This document shows positions 9,357-19,257 of a stretch of DNA of 64,000 nt, one piece after another. The position numbers were made by a program, and so were the translations under genes. Origin of the DNA: Paraburkholderia haematera (GTDB lineage Bacteria > Pseudomonadota > Gammaproteobacteria > Burkholderiales > Burkholderiaceae); contig NZ_CAJNBK010000004.1 in the NCBI RefSeq assembly GCF_905220975.1, positions 124,001-188,000 on the forward strand, written 5' to 3'. The notes beneath the pieces were generated by a model. The model worked only from the letters and a program-made list of their open reading frames with translations. It did not search any database and was not told the origin of the DNA. Position 1 is the first letter of the stretch. Each line of letters opens with the position of its first letter.

Positions 9357-9426
9357 TGCGTCATCCTTCCCGACCGGCTGCGAACGGCATGGTCGACCTC
9401 AACGCTTCAGTCAGGAGCCCATCGCC

Positions 9427-10035
9427 ATGACCGCCAGCACGCCGGATTACCTGAATTGCAGCCCCGATGTCGTCGGCGGCCTGATCGAAACCGTGTCGAC
9501 CGCGTTGCTCAGCAACTTCCCGAAGGTATCGGCCGATCCGTACGACATCGAACTCGTGCTCGACGCGCTGCGCGTGCTGCGTCCGCGCGTTGCCGAAATC
9601 GACACGCTTGACGGCATTCTGCACATGGTGCGCGGCCATTGGGACGACGCCATTCACGTGCTACGCCAGGTCGGCGAGAACGCGCCGCGCTTCGGCTATG
9701 CCAAGGCGCTGCTCGCGTTTTGCCTGTCCGCGAAGGGCGATCCGGACTGGAAGCAGTGCGCGACCGAAGCGATGGAAAACAATCCGACCCGCGATACGCA
9801 ATCGCTGGTGCGCGCGCTCGAAGCTCGCGAGGACCTGCTGAACGCGATGAAGGTGAAGCGTGCCGGCGGCCAGTTCGTCACGCCGAAATCGATCGAGGCG
9901 CTGACGGAGTTCGACGCGCAAACCGCCGAAAGTGCGGAGCATGCAGCGCCGGCAGACCACGCCACGGCGGCAGCACCCGCCCCGGCTGCCCCGGCTGCAG
10001 CCGACTACGCGCATCAATCGTTCCTGCGGGCCTGA
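9427..10035 (+). CDS. hrpB1: HrpB1 (HrpK family) T3S protein
   Basis: The 202-residue protein starts at ATG 9427 (MTASTPDYLNCSPDVVGGLI), 9 bases after AGGAG at 9413-9417. The open frame extends upstream through the promoter to 9289, which is not coding. HrpB1 proteins of Hrp2 systems are TPR-like; in Xanthomonas HrpB1 is periplasmic, binds peptidoglycan and helps assembly. The conserved core is about residues 35-140 (RVLRPRVAEIDTLDGILHMV, GHWDDAIHVLRQV). The C-terminal 35 residues are Ala/Pro-rich. First gene of the rightward operon. Confidence 0.88.
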   Translation: MTASTPDYLNCSPDVVGGLIETVSTALLSNFPKVSADPYDIELVLDALRVLRPRVAEIDTLDGILHMVRGHWDDAIHVLRQVGENAPRFGYAKALLAFCLSAKGDPDWKQCATEAMENNPTRDTQSLVRALEAREDLLNAMKVKRAGGQFVTPKSIEALTEFDAQTAESAEHAAPADHATAAAPAPAAPAAADYAHQSFLRA

Positions 10036-10053
10036 TCGTTTCTGGAGCCGGAC

Positions 10054-10458
10054 ATGACCGTCAATGCCACCACGACCGCCTTGCAGGCCTCGCTCGAGCA
10101 GATGTCCCAAAGTGCGGGCGCGGGCGCCGCGCCTGCCGCGCAGACCACCCCTGAACTGGCCGACAAGTTCCAGTCACTGATGCAGAAGGCGCCGATGAGC
10201 GCGCCCGCCGCGCCGCAGCAGGATGGCACGGCGGTCGCGTCGAAGCTGGTCGCCTCGCAGGACGCCGAATTGCAGCACACGGTCAACGACGCGCTGCAAC
10301 TCGCCCAGCAGGCGCCGACCATGACGATGAACGAAATGAGCGCGGGCACGATCCGCATGACGCTCGAACTCGCCAGCACGCAGCTCGATCTCGAAGCGAA
10401 GATGGGCGTGGTGGATTCGTCGAAATCGGCGATCGAAACGTTGATGAAGAACCAGTAA
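10054..10458 (+). CDS. hrpB2: HrpB2, early T3S substrate / inner rod-like protein
   Basis: The 134-residue protein is small and helical, rich in Ala, Gln and Met, and ends SSKSAIETLMKNQ. That ending fits the C-terminal VxTLxK-type motif of HrpB2 proteins, required for function in Xanthomonas. HrpB2 is secreted early, is needed for pilus formation and is thought to be the inner-rod equivalent (SctI). It lies 18 bases after hrpB1 in the conserved order hrpB1-hrpB2-hrcJ. Confidence 0.86.
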   Translation: MTVNATTTALQASLEQMSQSAGAGAAPAAQTTPELADKFQSLMQKAPMSAPAAPQQDGTAVASKLVASQDAELQHTVNDALQLAQQAPTMTMNEMSAGTIRMTLELASTQLDLEAKMGVVDSSKSAIETLMKNQ

Positions 10459-10518
10459 CGCACCTGCACGCCCGAGCGCTCGCTACCCGGAACGTGGCGC
10501 GGCGCATGGGCGAACCGT

Positions 10519-11376
10519 GTGCACACGATGCGAGACGCCGCCACCATGTTCGACCGACTGCCGATCCGCCGCCGCGCCGCGCCGTTGCTCTGTGTGCTCG
10601 CGCTATGCGTGATGCTGAGCGGCTGCAAGAAAGAGCTGTACGGCAACTTGTCCGAGCAGGACGTCAACGAGATGGTGGTCGCGCTGCTGGAGCGCGGCGT
10701 GGATGCGTCGAAAGATACGTCGGACGCGGGCAAGACCTGGTCGCTCGACGTCGACGACGCGCAAATGGTGCGCGCGATGGAAGTGCTGCGCGCGCGCGGT
10801 TTGCCACATAACAAGTTCGACGACCTCGGCGCGCTGTTCAAGAAAGACGGCCTCGTGTCGACACCGACCGAGGAGCGCGTGCGCTTTATCTATGGCACGT
10901 CCCAGGAGTTGTCGTCGACCTTGTCGAAGATCGACGGCGTGCTGGTGGCGCGCGTGCAGATCGTGTTGCCGAACAACGATCCGCTGGCGCAGACCATCAA
11001 GCCTTCGTCGGCGGCGGTGTTCATCAAGTACCGGCGCGACTCCGATATCGGCGCACTGGTGCCGCAGATCAAGACGCTGGTCATGCACAGCGTGGAAGGA
11101 CTGACCTACGATCAGGTCAGCGTGACCGCGGTCGCGGCGGACCCGGTTGAATACTCGCAATTGCCGCAGAGCACGAGCATGCCGGCGTGGCTGATCGGCG
11201 TACTGGCCGGCGTGGTGGTGCTGGCGGCAACGGCGCTGCTGGTGCTGGCGCGCCGTGGCGTGCTGACGGGCCGGCCTGCCGGAGAGGCGGGCGGTGCTGC
11301 CGGAGCGGGCGCGCCCGCGAGCGGCCGCTTCGCTGGATTGCTGGCGCGTTTGCGCCGTCTGCGCCCCGCGAACTGA
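10519..11376 (+). CDS. hrcJ: HrcJ/SctJ, lipoprotein of the inner-membrane ring
   Basis: FliF/YscJ family, 285 residues. A hydrophobic signal (PLLCVLALCVMLSG) is followed by a lipobox Cys in LSGCKKELYGNLSEQDVNEM. The periplasmic ring-building domains cover about residues 40-200, and a C-terminal membrane anchor lies near 220-245 (WLIGVLAGVVVLAATALLVL). It forms the inner ring with HrcD. ATGs at 10519, 10528 and 10546 are all possible. The last gives a 26-residue signal before the lipid-modified Cys and may be the true start. Confidence 0.94.
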   Translation: MHTMRDAATMFDRLPIRRRAAPLLCVLALCVMLSGCKKELYGNLSEQDVNEMVVALLERGVDASKDTSDAGKTWSLDVDDAQMVRAMEVLRARGLPHNKFDDLGALFKKDGLVSTPTEERVRFIYGTSQELSSTLSKIDGVLVARVQIVLPNNDPLAQTIKPSSAAVFIKYRRDSDIGALVPQIKTLVMHSVEGLTYDQVSVTAVAADPVEYSQLPQSTSMPAWLIGVLAGVVVLAATALLVLARRGVLTGRPAGEAGGAAGAGAPASGRFAGLLARLRRLRPAN

Positions 11377-11394
11377 TCCGGCGACGCGGCTACG

Positions 11395-12198
11395 ATGAAC
11401 GCGCCGACCGATTTGCCTTTTATGCGCGTGGCCGCGGCGCTCGATTCGTATCGCCGCAACCTCGCGAGCGCGGCGCACTGGGCTGACCCGTCGTGGAACG
11501 CCGCGATGCTCGGCGCGAACGCGGCGCAACTTGAGTGCTGGCGCGGCGCGCTCACGCGCGCGGGGGCGGCAGCAGTCGAACGCTGTTCGCAGGCGCTTGC
11601 CGAGGCCGCGGGCGTCAAGCCCCCTTCGTTCGCAACGCTTACACAAACCGCGCTGAAACCGACGCCCGCCGGCACCGCGCAGCCGAATGCGGTGCTGCTC
11701 GACGTGCTGCCGGTCCACCACGCCCTGCAAGTTTTGCGCATGCGTGCGTTGTCGTTCCGGCGTGCCGAAGCGCGTCGTCTGATCGACAAACGCACGCGCT
11801 CGCAACTGTCGGAGTGGACCGGTGTGGGCATCGATCGTCTCACGCAGGACGCGCATCTTGCCGATGCGCCCGATATCGCGCTCCTCGCCGCGCGGGCCGC
11901 GATGCCGCCATTGACGGCGCTGGATGCCGGGACGCTCGCGGTGGAAGGCTGTGCGCTGCTGTTGCGCGATTTGGGCGGCGCGCATGCAGCGAACGGCGCA
12001 GGCGGCGCAAGCGGTGCAAGCGCACCAGGCGACGGCACGCGCGTCCCGTTTCCACTGCTGCGGCTCGCGTTGCCGCGCGTGCTGCCGACTCCCGCATGGC
12101 TTGCGGCCGTGCCGGAAGGGCTCGATGCGCCCGGCTCGGCACGGCTTTTCGCGCGTCTGTCCGATCTGCTACCGGAGTTTGCATGGCTATTTGGTTGA
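11395..12198 (+). CDS. hrpB4: HrpB4-like T3S protein
   Basis: The 267-residue soluble protein lies between hrcJ and hrpB5, where Hrp2 clusters have hrpB4. HrpB4 proteins are required for secretion and are probably the SctK-type sorting-platform part, but they diverge strongly. The visible sequence is helical and Ala/Arg-rich, with a recognisable central segment (VHHALQVLRMRALSFRRAEA, about residues 105-125). An Ala/Gly tandem stretch sits near residue 200 (NGAGGASGASAPG). Its end overlaps hrpB5 by 16 bases. Confidence 0.75.
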   Translation: MNAPTDLPFMRVAAALDSYRRNLASAAHWADPSWNAAMLGANAAQLECWRGALTRAGAAAVERCSQALAEAAGVKPPSFATLTQTALKPTPAGTAQPNAVLLDVLPVHHALQVLRMRALSFRRAEARRLIDKRTRSQLSEWTGVGIDRLTQDAHLADAPDIALLAARAAMPPLTALDAGTLAVEGCALLLRDLGGAHAANGAGGASGASAPGDGTRVPFPLLRLALPRVLPTPAWLAAVPEGLDAPGSARLFARLSDLLPEFAWLFG

Positions 12199-13010
12199 AG
12201 CACGCGCGCTCCGCCTTGGGAGAAATCGATGCATACGGTTCTCCCGCAAGAGTCGGCGTGGCTGCGGATGTGATTCCACGCGCAACCTTTGGCGAGCTGG
12301 TCTCGATCGACGAGGCCTATGCGGCGCTCGCCGCCGAACGCGACGCACTGCTCGCCGACGCGCGCGACGAAGCGGCGCGCATTGTCGAAGCCGGCCACGC
12401 GCAGGCTGCTCAGATCGCGGAGCAGGCGCAGCGCGAATACGACACCGCCAGCGAGCAGGGCTACCGCGACGGCTGTGATCGCGCGCTCGCCGACTGGATG
12501 CAGCGCCTTGCCGACGTCGCGAATGCGCAAAGCCAGTTGCAGATGCGCATGCGTGAGCGGCTTGCGCAGATCGTCGCCTCGGCGGTCGAGCAGATCGTGC
12601 GCGTGGAGCGTCACGAGGCGCTGTTCGAACGGGCACTCGCGACGGTCGACCGCATCGTGGAAGGCGCAACCTATCTGCGCGTCGCCGTCCATCCCGACGA
12701 CTACACGGAGGCCAAAGCCACCTTCGACCGGCTTGCCTCCCGCTGGCGCGATCTCGGGCAGCCCATCCCGCTTTCGGTCATCGCGGACAAACGGCTCGAT
12801 CCCGGTAGCTGCGTGTGCGAATCCGATTTCGGCACGGTGGATGCGAGTCTCGACACGCAATTGCGCGCCATGCGCAGTGCCGTGTCACGCGCGCTGAAGC
12901 GCTCGGTGGAAGAAGCCGACGCGTATGCCCAGAACGATGATCCCGCAGCGGACGGCCCAGGCGACGACACCGGCGGCTATGCCATTCGCAACGACGAGGA
13001 AGCCGCATGA
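12183..13010 (+). CDS. hrpB5: HrpB5/HrcL (SctL), stator of the T3S ATPase
   Basis: I placed the start at ATG 12183 ([18 protein letters not shown]), giving 275 residues. The frame is open back to 11535, but that part overlaps hrpB4. SctL/FliH-type proteins have an N-terminal region, a long Ala/Glu/Arg coiled coil (about residues 40-115, [20 protein letters not shown]) and a C-terminal domain that binds the ATPase N-terminus. This is seen here, with the C-terminal domain around residues 120-240. The gene ends in an ATGA overlap with hrcN, the usual stator-ATPase pairing. Confidence 0.88.
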   Translation: MAIWLKHARSALGEIDAYGSPARVGVAADVIPRATFGELVSIDEAYAALAAERDALLADARDEAARIVEAGHAQAAQIAEQAQREYDTASEQGYRDGCDRALADWMQRLADVANAQSQLQMRMRERLAQIVASAVEQIVRVERHEALFERALATVDRIVEGATYLRVAVHPDDYTEAKATFDRLASRWRDLGQPIPLSVIADKRLDPGSCVCESDFGTVDASLDTQLRAMRSAVSRALKRSVEEADAYAQNDDPAADGPGDDTGGYAIRNDEEAA

Positions 13011-14356
13011 GCACGCCATGGCTCACCCACACGGTTGATTTCGACCGCCTCACCGACGAGATCGAACGCGAGATTCTTGCCGTGCCGGGCGTTACCCGCA
13101 CCGGCAAAGTACTGGAAGTGATCGGCACGCTGATCAAGGTGGCCGGTCTCGATCTGTCGCTCGGCGAGTTGTGCGAGTTGCGCGCGCCGAACGGCAACCT
13201 GCTTCAGCATGCCGAGGTGATCGGCTTCACGCGCGACGTGGCGCTGCTGTCGCCATTCTCGCGCCTCGAACACATTTCGCGTTCGACCCAGGTGATCGGT
13301 CTCGGCCGCTCGCTGGCGGTGAAAGTCGGCGACATGTTGCTGGGCCGCGTGATCGACAGCCTCGGCGAACCGGTGGACGGCGGTCCGCCGATTCATTCCG
13401 ACACCCTGCGGCCGATTTTTGCGGCACCGCCCGATCCGATGAGCCGCCGCATGATCGAAGCGCCGTTGCCGACCGGCGTGCGCGCCGTCGACGCGATGAT
13501 GACGCTTGCCGAGGGCCAGCGGATGGGCATCTTCGCGCCTGCCGGCGTCGGTAAAAGCACGTTGCTGGGCATGTTCGCGCGCGGCGCTTCATGCGACGTC
13601 AACGTGATCGCGCTGATCGGCGAACGCGGCCGCGAAGTGCGCGAATTCGTCGAGCTGATTCTTGGGCCGGAGGGCATGGCGCGCTCGGTGGTGGTGTGCG
13701 CGACCTCGGACCGTTCTTCGATGGAGCGCGCGAAAGCGGCCTACGTGGCGACCGCCATTGCCGAATACTTTCGTGACCGCGGCCAGCGCGTGCTGCTGAT
13801 GATGGACTCGCTGACGCGCTTTGCGCGCGCCGGCCGTGAGATCGGTCTGGCAGCGGGCGAGCCGCCCGCGAGACGCGGCTTTCCACCATCGATTTTCGCC
13901 GAATTGCCGCGCCTGCTGGAACGTGCGGGAATGGGCGAGACCGGCTCGATCACCGCGCTCTACACTGTGCTCGCCGAAGACGACAGCGGCAGCGATCCGA
14001 TCGCCGAAGAAGTGCGCGGGATTCTCGACGGCCATATGATTTTGTCGCGCGAGATCGCGGCGAAGAACCAGTACCCCGCGATCGACGTGCTCGGCAGTTT
14101 GTCGCGCGTGATGCCGCAAGTTGTGCCCAATGATTATGTGCAGGCCGCGGCGCGGATCCGCGAGTTGATGGCGAAGCATCGCGAGGTGGAGATGCTGTTG
14201 CAGATTGGCGAATATCAGCCCGGCGCCAATGCGCTCGCCGACGAAGCCATCGCCAAGGCCGACGCGATCAAGGCGTTCCTGTCTCAACGGACCGGCGACT
14301 ATGCCGCACCGAACGAAACCGAAGCGCTGTTGTACGACCTGAGCGGGCTCGGTTGA
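13007..14356 (+). CDS. hrcN: HrcN/SctN, T3S ATPase
   Basis: The 449-residue F1-like ATPase powers unfolding and chaperone release at the export gate. The Walker A motif is in [17 protein letters not shown] (about residues 176-192), and the Walker B region is [20 protein letters not shown]. The [12 protein letters not shown] and [12 protein letters not shown] motifs typical of SctN/FliI are present. Length is normal. It overlaps both neighbours by four bases, placing it tightly between the stator (hrpB5) and the stalk protein (hrpB7). Confidence 0.97.
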   Translation: MSTPWLTHTVDFDRLTDEIEREILAVPGVTRTGKVLEVIGTLIKVAGLDLSLGELCELRAPNGNLLQHAEVIGFTRDVALLSPFSRLEHISRSTQVIGLGRSLAVKVGDMLLGRVIDSLGEPVDGGPPIHSDTLRPIFAAPPDPMSRRMIEAPLPTGVRAVDAMMTLAEGQRMGIFAPAGVGKSTLLGMFARGASCDVNVIALIGERGREVREFVELILGPEGMARSVVVCATSDRSSMERAKAAYVATAIAEYFRDRGQRVLLMMDSLTRFARAGREIGLAAGEPPARRGFPPSIFAELPRLLERAGMGETGSITALYTVLAEDDSGSDPIAEEVRGILDGHMILSREIAAKNQYPAIDVLGSLSRVMPQVVPNDYVQAAARIRELMAKHREVEMLLQIGEYQPGANALADEAIAKADAIKAFLSQRTGDYAAPNETEALLYDLSGLG

Positions 14357-14883
14357 TGACGGCGGGGTCTCTGGGGATGCAACAACGGCGCATCGTCGCG
14401 CTCGAACGTTCGTGCACGCGGCGCCGCCGCCTCGACGAAACCTTGCGTGCCACGCTCGCGGCGCAGCGCAACGCGCATCTGCAACTCGAAGCCGCGCGTG
14501 ACGCGAAGGCGGAGCAGGTCGCGCACGAGACCGGCGTGCTGCAGTTCTACCAGCATCGCATCGACGGCATGATGACCGGCACCGAGCCATTCTCGCTCGA
14601 CGATCTGAACAATTGCCGCCTGTACATCGGCGTGGTGAACGACCGGCTGCGCGTGCTCGAAGCGGAACTCGCGCAAGCCGAAGCCGCGGTGCAGGACAAT
14701 GCCGCCGCGATCGCGCAGACGCAACGCGACGTCGCCTTGAATCAAGGCCGCATCGACCTGTGCGGTGAGCGGATTCGCGATATCCGCCGTGTTCAGGAGA
14801 ACGCCGCCAGCGACGCGAGCGACGAAGAGGCCGAAGAAACCGCGCTCGCACGACGTTTCCAGGCGCGCGGGGCGCACGCATGA
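14353..14883 (+). CDS. hrpB7: HrpB7, SctO-type stalk protein
   Basis: The 176-residue protein is predicted to be almost entirely coiled coil, with Arg/Glu/Ala/Gln heptads ([20 protein letters not shown]). It lies between the ATPase and hrcT genes. This is where Hrp2 clusters have hrpB7 and other systems sctO (FliJ-like), whose products contact the ATPase ring and SctV. The sequence alone is not diagnostic, but size, coiled coil and position agree. It overlaps hrcN and hrcT by four bases each. Confidence 0.82.
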   Translation: MMTAGSLGMQQRRIVALERSCTRRRRLDETLRATLAAQRNAHLQLEAARDAKAEQVAHETGVLQFYQHRIDGMMTGTEPFSLDDLNNCRLYIGVVNDRLRVLEAELAQAEAAVQDNAAAIAQTQRDVALNQGRIDLCGERIRDIRRVQENAASDASDEEAEETALARRFQARGAHA

Positions 14884-15776
14884 ACGATATCTTTTCCGCG
14901 CTGCCGCAACTCGGCACGCTGCTGGTCGGCTACATCACGTTGGTCGGTGTGTGCTCGCTGCGCCTGTTCATCGTGATGTTTATTTTCCCGCCGACTGCGG
15001 ACGGTTTGCTGCAAGGTGTGGTGCGCAATGCCATTGTGCTGTTGTTCAGTTCCTACGTGGCCTACGGTCAGCCCGTCGCCTTCATGCAATCGCTGCACGG
15101 CGTCATGCTGCTGGAAGTCGGATTGCGCGAGGCGCTGATCGGACTCGTGCTCGGTTTCGCGGCCTCGATCGTGTTCTGGGTCGCGGAGGGCGCCGGCACC
15201 TATATCGACGATCTGACCGGCTACAACAATGTGCAGATCACCAACCCCACTCGCCAGGAGCAATCCACGCCGACCGCCACGCTGCTCGGGCAAATCGCCT
15301 CCGTTGCATTCTGGGCGCTCGGCGGCATGACTTTTCTGCTCGGTACGCTGTATGAGTCGTATCACTGGTGGCCGATCGTGTCGGCGGGACCGAACGTGTC
15401 GAACATACTCGAATCGTTCGTACTCACGCAGACCGACACGCTGATGCAGACCATTGCCAAGCTCGCCGCGCCGATGATGTTCATTCTGCTGCTGGTCGAC
15501 TTTGCTTTCGGTTTTGCCGCGAAATCCGCCTCGAAGCTCGATCTGATGACGCTGAGCCAGCCGGTCAAAGGTGCGGTAACAGTATTGATGCTGGCGTTGT
15601 TCGTCGGTATTTTTGTCGACCAGGTGCGCGATCAGGTGACGTTGCGTGGCCTTGAGGCGCAGTTTCGCGCGCTCAACGAATCGGCCAAGGCGACGAGTGC
15701 GACCAGTGCGCCGAGTGCGCCGGATGCACCAAATCTCAAACCTTCTCAAATGCCAGGCAAAACTCAGATTAATTGA
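14880..15776 (+). CDS. hrcT: HrcT/SctT, T3S export apparatus membrane protein
   Basis: FliR/SctT family, 298 residues with five or six membrane helices. It has the family's conserved stretch EVGLREALIGLVLGFAASIV at about residues 80-99 and LLVDFAFGFAAKSASKLDL near 205-223. SctT caps the SctR/SctS gate. The C-terminal 25 residues are Ser/Ala-rich with a short repeat (ATSATSAPSAPDAP). It is the last structural gene of the rightward operon; 91 bases separate it from hrpB. Confidence 0.95.
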   Translation: MNDIFSALPQLGTLLVGYITLVGVCSLRLFIVMFIFPPTADGLLQGVVRNAIVLLFSSYVAYGQPVAFMQSLHGVMLLEVGLREALIGLVLGFAASIVFWVAEGAGTYIDDLTGYNNVQITNPTRQEQSTPTATLLGQIASVAFWALGGMTFLLGTLYESYHWWPIVSAGPNVSNILESFVLTQTDTLMQTIAKLAAPMMFILLLVDFAFGFAAKSASKLDLMTLSQPVKGAVTVLMLALFVGIFVDQVRDQVTLRGLEAQFRALNESAKATSATSAPSAPDAPNLKPSQMPGKTQIN

Positions 15777-15867
15777 AACTTCGCTTCATGCGCCTGGCTA
15801 CATTGACTCCACTCGACGCAATGCGCGTGCCGCGTGCGACGCGTTCCCGCACTCAGAGGAGTCGTCC

Positions 15868-17343
15868 ATGTTCTCGATGCTTTACTTCCCCGCGGTAGCC
15901 GCACTCGCGACGCCCGCGCCTAGTGCTCACACGGAATTGTCCGGTCGTTTCCTCGATACGCTGCTCGACGGCAAGCTGAACGCCGCGAGTCAGTTGGCGA
16001 GCCGCTGGGCCGACGAAGCCGGTAACGCCGATTTCGCACCCCATGCACTGCAACTGCATGCCGACTTGCAACTGATGCTCGGCATTGAAGTCGAGGCGGA
16101 GGAGAACTACCGCCGCTCGCAAAAACTGATTCGTTCGTCGAAGCATGCGATCCGCACCGCATCGTGCCGCAATGCCGCATGGCAGGCTTTCTTCCGGCAT
16201 CGGCTCGGCACGGCGCTCGCGTGTTTTTCGCGTGTCGCCGACGAGCCTGAAATCGAACCGGCGCGTGCTGTGGAAGCGCACTTCGGGATTGTTTGCGTAC
16301 TCTATGAACTGGGCCGCACCAGCGAAGCCGCTGACGCGCTCGACGATCTGTTCGAACGGGTAGATCGCGATCTCGACGATGCTGCGGGCCATTGGCACGC
16401 GCTACTCGGGACGCTGCGCTTCGACCTCGCCGTGCAGATGGAAGTGCGTAATGCGACTGCGCTGCGCGATCACGTCTACTGGCAATCCGGTTTGTCGAGC
16501 GAACGCGCGCCGCGGCCGGGTCAGGGCGCCGATGCGAGCGTTGACGGTCTCGCCCGGGCGGTGTTCGGCGTGCGTGCGCCCTTGCTGCGCGCGCGCATCG
16601 ACTATCTACAACAACTGCGTCTCGCCGCCTGCGCGGATCGCGATGCGATTGGCGAACTGCAGCGTCATTTGAACTGGTCGCGGGAACAGGGCCTCGGCGA
16701 CTATCAGCGCACGCTGCGCCTCGAAATTGCGCTGGCGACGCTGGCCGGCGCGGCGCCGCATCTGGCTTGCGCGATTCTCGAACCGCTGCATCAGATCGGC
16801 CGCAACGGCACCACGGGCCACCGTCAGCTCGAATATCTCTACTGCAGCGCCAAAACGCGTCAGGCAGAAGGGCGCGCGCAGGAGTCGCTGCAACTTTATA
16901 GCCGCTATGCGCTGGTGGCGATGCAGTGTCTGCGCGAAGACTCGCAGGCGCGCGCGCCATTCCTGCAGCGCAGCGCGAAAGCTTCGCCGCAACTCGACGA
17001 TGTCGGCGCGCGTTTGCCGGCCAAGTACCGCCGCGCATACAGCTACGTGCTCGACAACCTCGACCGGCGCGATCTCTCGGTACGCGAGGTGGCCGCCGAA
17101 ATCGGCGTGACCGAGCGCGCGCTGCAAAGCGCGTTCAAGAATTTTCTCGGGCTGTCGCCGACCGAATTGATCCGCCGTCAACGCATGGAACGGATTCGCG
17201 CGGAACTCACCGACCGGTCGTATTCGAGCGATCGTGGCGTGTTGGGCGCGGCGAGTAAATGGGGCGTGCAGAACCGCTCGACGCTCGTGAACGGTTATCG
17301 CAAGCAGTTTCATGAAGCGCCCTCCGAGACGCTTGAACGATAG
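15868..17343 (+). CDS. hrpB: HrpB, AraC-type activator of T3S and effector genes
   Basis: The start is ATG 15868 (MFSMLYFPAVAALATP), 6 bases after AGAGGAG at 15855-15861, giving 491 residues. The upstream extension of the frame to 15646 lies inside hrcT. A long N-terminal region with TPR-like helices (about 1-370) is followed by an AraC/XylS DNA-binding domain (about 385-485: VREVAAEIGVTERALQSAF, GLSPTELIRRQRMERIRAEL). Size and order match Ralstonia HrpB and Xanthomonas HrpX, which bind hrpII/PIP boxes. Three such boxes are visible in this window, at 9219-9280, 9295-9356 and 28951-29011. Confidence 0.9.
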   Translation: MFSMLYFPAVAALATPAPSAHTELSGRFLDTLLDGKLNAASQLASRWADEAGNADFAPHALQLHADLQLMLGIEVEAEENYRRSQKLIRSSKHAIRTASCRNAAWQAFFRHRLGTALACFSRVADEPEIEPARAVEAHFGIVCVLYELGRTSEAADALDDLFERVDRDLDDAAGHWHALLGTLRFDLAVQMEVRNATALRDHVYWQSGLSSERAPRPGQGADASVDGLARAVFGVRAPLLRARIDYLQQLRLAACADRDAIGELQRHLNWSREQGLGDYQRTLRLEIALATLAGAAPHLACAILEPLHQIGRNGTTGHRQLEYLYCSAKTRQAEGRAQESLQLYSRYALVAMQCLREDSQARAPFLQRSAKASPQLDDVGARLPAKYRRAYSYVLDNLDRRDLSVREVAAEIGVTERALQSAFKNFLGLSPTELIRRQRMERIRAELTDRSYSSDRGVLGAASKWGVQNRSTLVNGYRKQFHEAPSETLER

Positions 17344-17350
17344 TGCGCTT

Positions 17351-17410
17351 GCGGTTTTTTCGGCGGTTTTTTCGGCGGTTTTTTCGGCGGTTTTTACTGC
17401 GGTTTTTGCC
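17351..17410 (+). repeat. 12-bp tandem repeat between hrpB and hrcC
   Basis: There are five consecutive units of GCGGTTTTTTCG. The first three are identical (17351-17386); the fourth ends in ACT and the fifth in GCC. The block begins 8 bases after the hrpB stop. If transcribed it gives T-rich runs between GC-rich ones. It lies inside an open frame that extends hrcC upstream, but the hrcC signal peptide starts at 17468. Confidence 0.95.
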
Positions 17411-17467
17411 ACGCTTGCGCGGTACGGTTTTCGCGGTTCTTTCCATCACCCTCATCCAGTCGACTCC

Positions 17468-19255
17468 ATGAAATCGAAGACGCTGTTCTGCGCCGCGTGG
17501 CTCGCGGCGTCCCTGACGCTCGGCGCGCTGCAACCTGCCGACGCGGCCCCCGTGCGATGGCGCAGCAATACGGTGCATATCGCCGTGGAAGGCAAGGACC
17601 TGAAAGACGTGCTACGCGATTTCACCGCGAGCCAGGGCGTGGCCGCATCGATCGCGGGCAATGTCCAGGGCGCGGTGACAGGCCGCTTCGATATGTCGCC
17701 GCAACGCTTTCTCGACACGCTCGCTTCAACCTTCGGCTTCGTCTGGTTCTACGACGGCAGCGTGCTGTCGATCAGCAGCGCCAACGACGTGACGCATCAG
17801 GTGATCAAGCTCGATCACGCCTCCGCGTCCGATCTGCGCGCCGCGCTGCACACCATGAGTGTCGACGACGCGCGCTTCCCGGTCGTCTACGACGAAAGCG
17901 CGGGCACGGCGATCGTCAACGGTCCGCCACAGTATGTGCAGATGGTGAGCGAGATTGCGCGACGCCTCGACGACAACGCGAGCCGCCGCAGCGGCACCGT
18001 GATTCGCGTGTTCAAGCTCAAGCATGCGTGGGCCGCCGATCACAAGGTGCAGATCGACGGCAACACGATTACGGTGCCGGGCGTGGCCACCGTGCTGTCG
18101 AACATGTATCACGCGAAGCAGGAGAAGGGCAGCGGCGGGCAATCGCAGACCGCGGTGTCGCCGAACATGCAGCGCGTGCCGCCGATGAACGACGTAAGCG
18201 GCACCACCAACGGCGGCGGCCCACCGCCGTTGCCGCCGAACATGGCGGATGGCCAGGGCGGCACAGGTTCAACGCTCGGCGGCCTCGTCGGCAACGCGCA
18301 GCCGTCCAACTACGGCAGCACGGGCAATGTCGGCTACGGGAACGCGCCTGGCGCCTCGCAAACGGGCCAGCCGAGCGGCGGCGATCTGACCTTGCCGATC
18401 ATGCAACCCGATCAGACCACCAACTCGGTGCTGATCCGCGATACGCCGCAGCGCATCGACCAGTACGCGACGCTGATCGATCAGCTCGACACGCGGCCCA
18501 AGCTGATCGAAATCGAAGCGCACATCATCGAAATCGACGACGACGTGCTCGCGCAGATCGGCGTGGACTGGCGTGCGCACAACAGCCATCTCGACTTCCA
18601 GACCGGTACCGGAACGTACCAGCAGAACAGCTACGCGAACGGCCAGATCAATCCGAACTTCGGCACCACAACGCTGGCCGACGGCACCACGGTGGTCTCC
18701 GCGACGCCGGTGGGCGCCTCGATTACCGCCGTGCTCGGCGACGCGGGCCGCTATCTGATGGCGCGCGTCAACGCGATGCAGTCCACCTCGAAGGCGAAGA
18801 TCGACGCGTCGCCGAAGGTCGCGACGCTCGACAACGTCGAAGCCGTGATGGACAACAAGACCAAGTTCTTCGTGCGCGTATCCGGCTATACGTCGGCCGA
18901 TCTCTACAGCGTATCGACCGGCGTTTCGCTGCGCGTGCTGCCGATGGTCGTGCAGGAAGACGGCCAGACCCGCATCAAGCTCGAGGTGCATATCGAAGAC
19001 GGCCAACTGACCGGACAGCAGGTCGACAACATTCCGGTGATCACCAGCAGCGAGATCAATACGCAGGCCTTTGTCGGCCAGGGCGAGAGCCTGTTGATCG
19101 CCGGCTACAGCGTGGATAACAACTCGAACGGCGTGACCGGGGTGCCGGGCCTGTCGAAGATTCCACTCATCGGCGCGCTGTTCCGCAACAACAACGACTC
19201 GCGCTCGCATATGGAACGCGTGTTCCTGTTGTCGCCGCGCGTGCTGGATCTGTAA
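17468..19255 (+). CDS. hrcC: HrcC/SctC, outer-membrane secretin
   Basis: The 595-residue protein starts at ATG 17468 (MKSKTLFCAAWLAASLTLGA) with a Sec signal peptide ending near ADA-APV. N-terminal N0/N1/N3-type domains (about 30-290) contain a Gly/Pro/Asn-rich insert near 240-310. The secretin channel domain covers about 310-590 and shows VPGLSKIPLIGALFRNNND near the C-terminus, the standard secretin signature. HrcC forms the outer-membrane ring. The frame is open upstream to 17312 through the 12-bp repeats, but that extension would hide the signal peptide. Confidence 0.95.
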   Translation: MKSKTLFCAAWLAASLTLGALQPADAAPVRWRSNTVHIAVEGKDLKDVLRDFTASQGVAASIAGNVQGAVTGRFDMSPQRFLDTLASTFGFVWFYDGSVLSISSANDVTHQVIKLDHASASDLRAALHTMSVDDARFPVVYDESAGTAIVNGPPQYVQMVSEIARRLDDNASRRSGTVIRVFKLKHAWAADHKVQIDGNTITVPGVATVLSNMYHAKQEKGSGGQSQTAVSPNMQRVPPMNDVSGTTNGGGPPPLPPNMADGQGGTGSTLGGLVGNAQPSNYGSTGNVGYGNAPGASQTGQPSGGDLTLPIMQPDQTTNSVLIRDTPQRIDQYATLIDQLDTRPKLIEIEAHIIEIDDDVLAQIGVDWRAHNSHLDFQTGTGTYQQNSYANGQINPNFGTTTLADGTTVVSATPVGASITAVLGDAGRYLMARVNAMQSTSKAKIDASPKVATLDNVEAVMDNKTKFFVRVSGYTSADLYSVSTGVSLRVLPMVVQEDGQTRIKLEVHIEDGQLTGQQVDNIPVITSSEINTQAFVGQGESLLIAGYSVDNNSNGVTGVPGLSKIPLIGALFRNNNDSRSHMERVFLLSPRVLDL

Positions 19256-19257
19256 GC

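Noticed and set aside
15779..15868. hrpII box in front of hrpB
   Set aside because: One TTCG at 15780-15783 has no partner 16 bases on.
17312..17467. Upstream extension of hrcC through the 12-bp repeats
   Set aside because: It would add a repetitive FSAVFSAV stretch before a clear signal peptide that starts at 17468.
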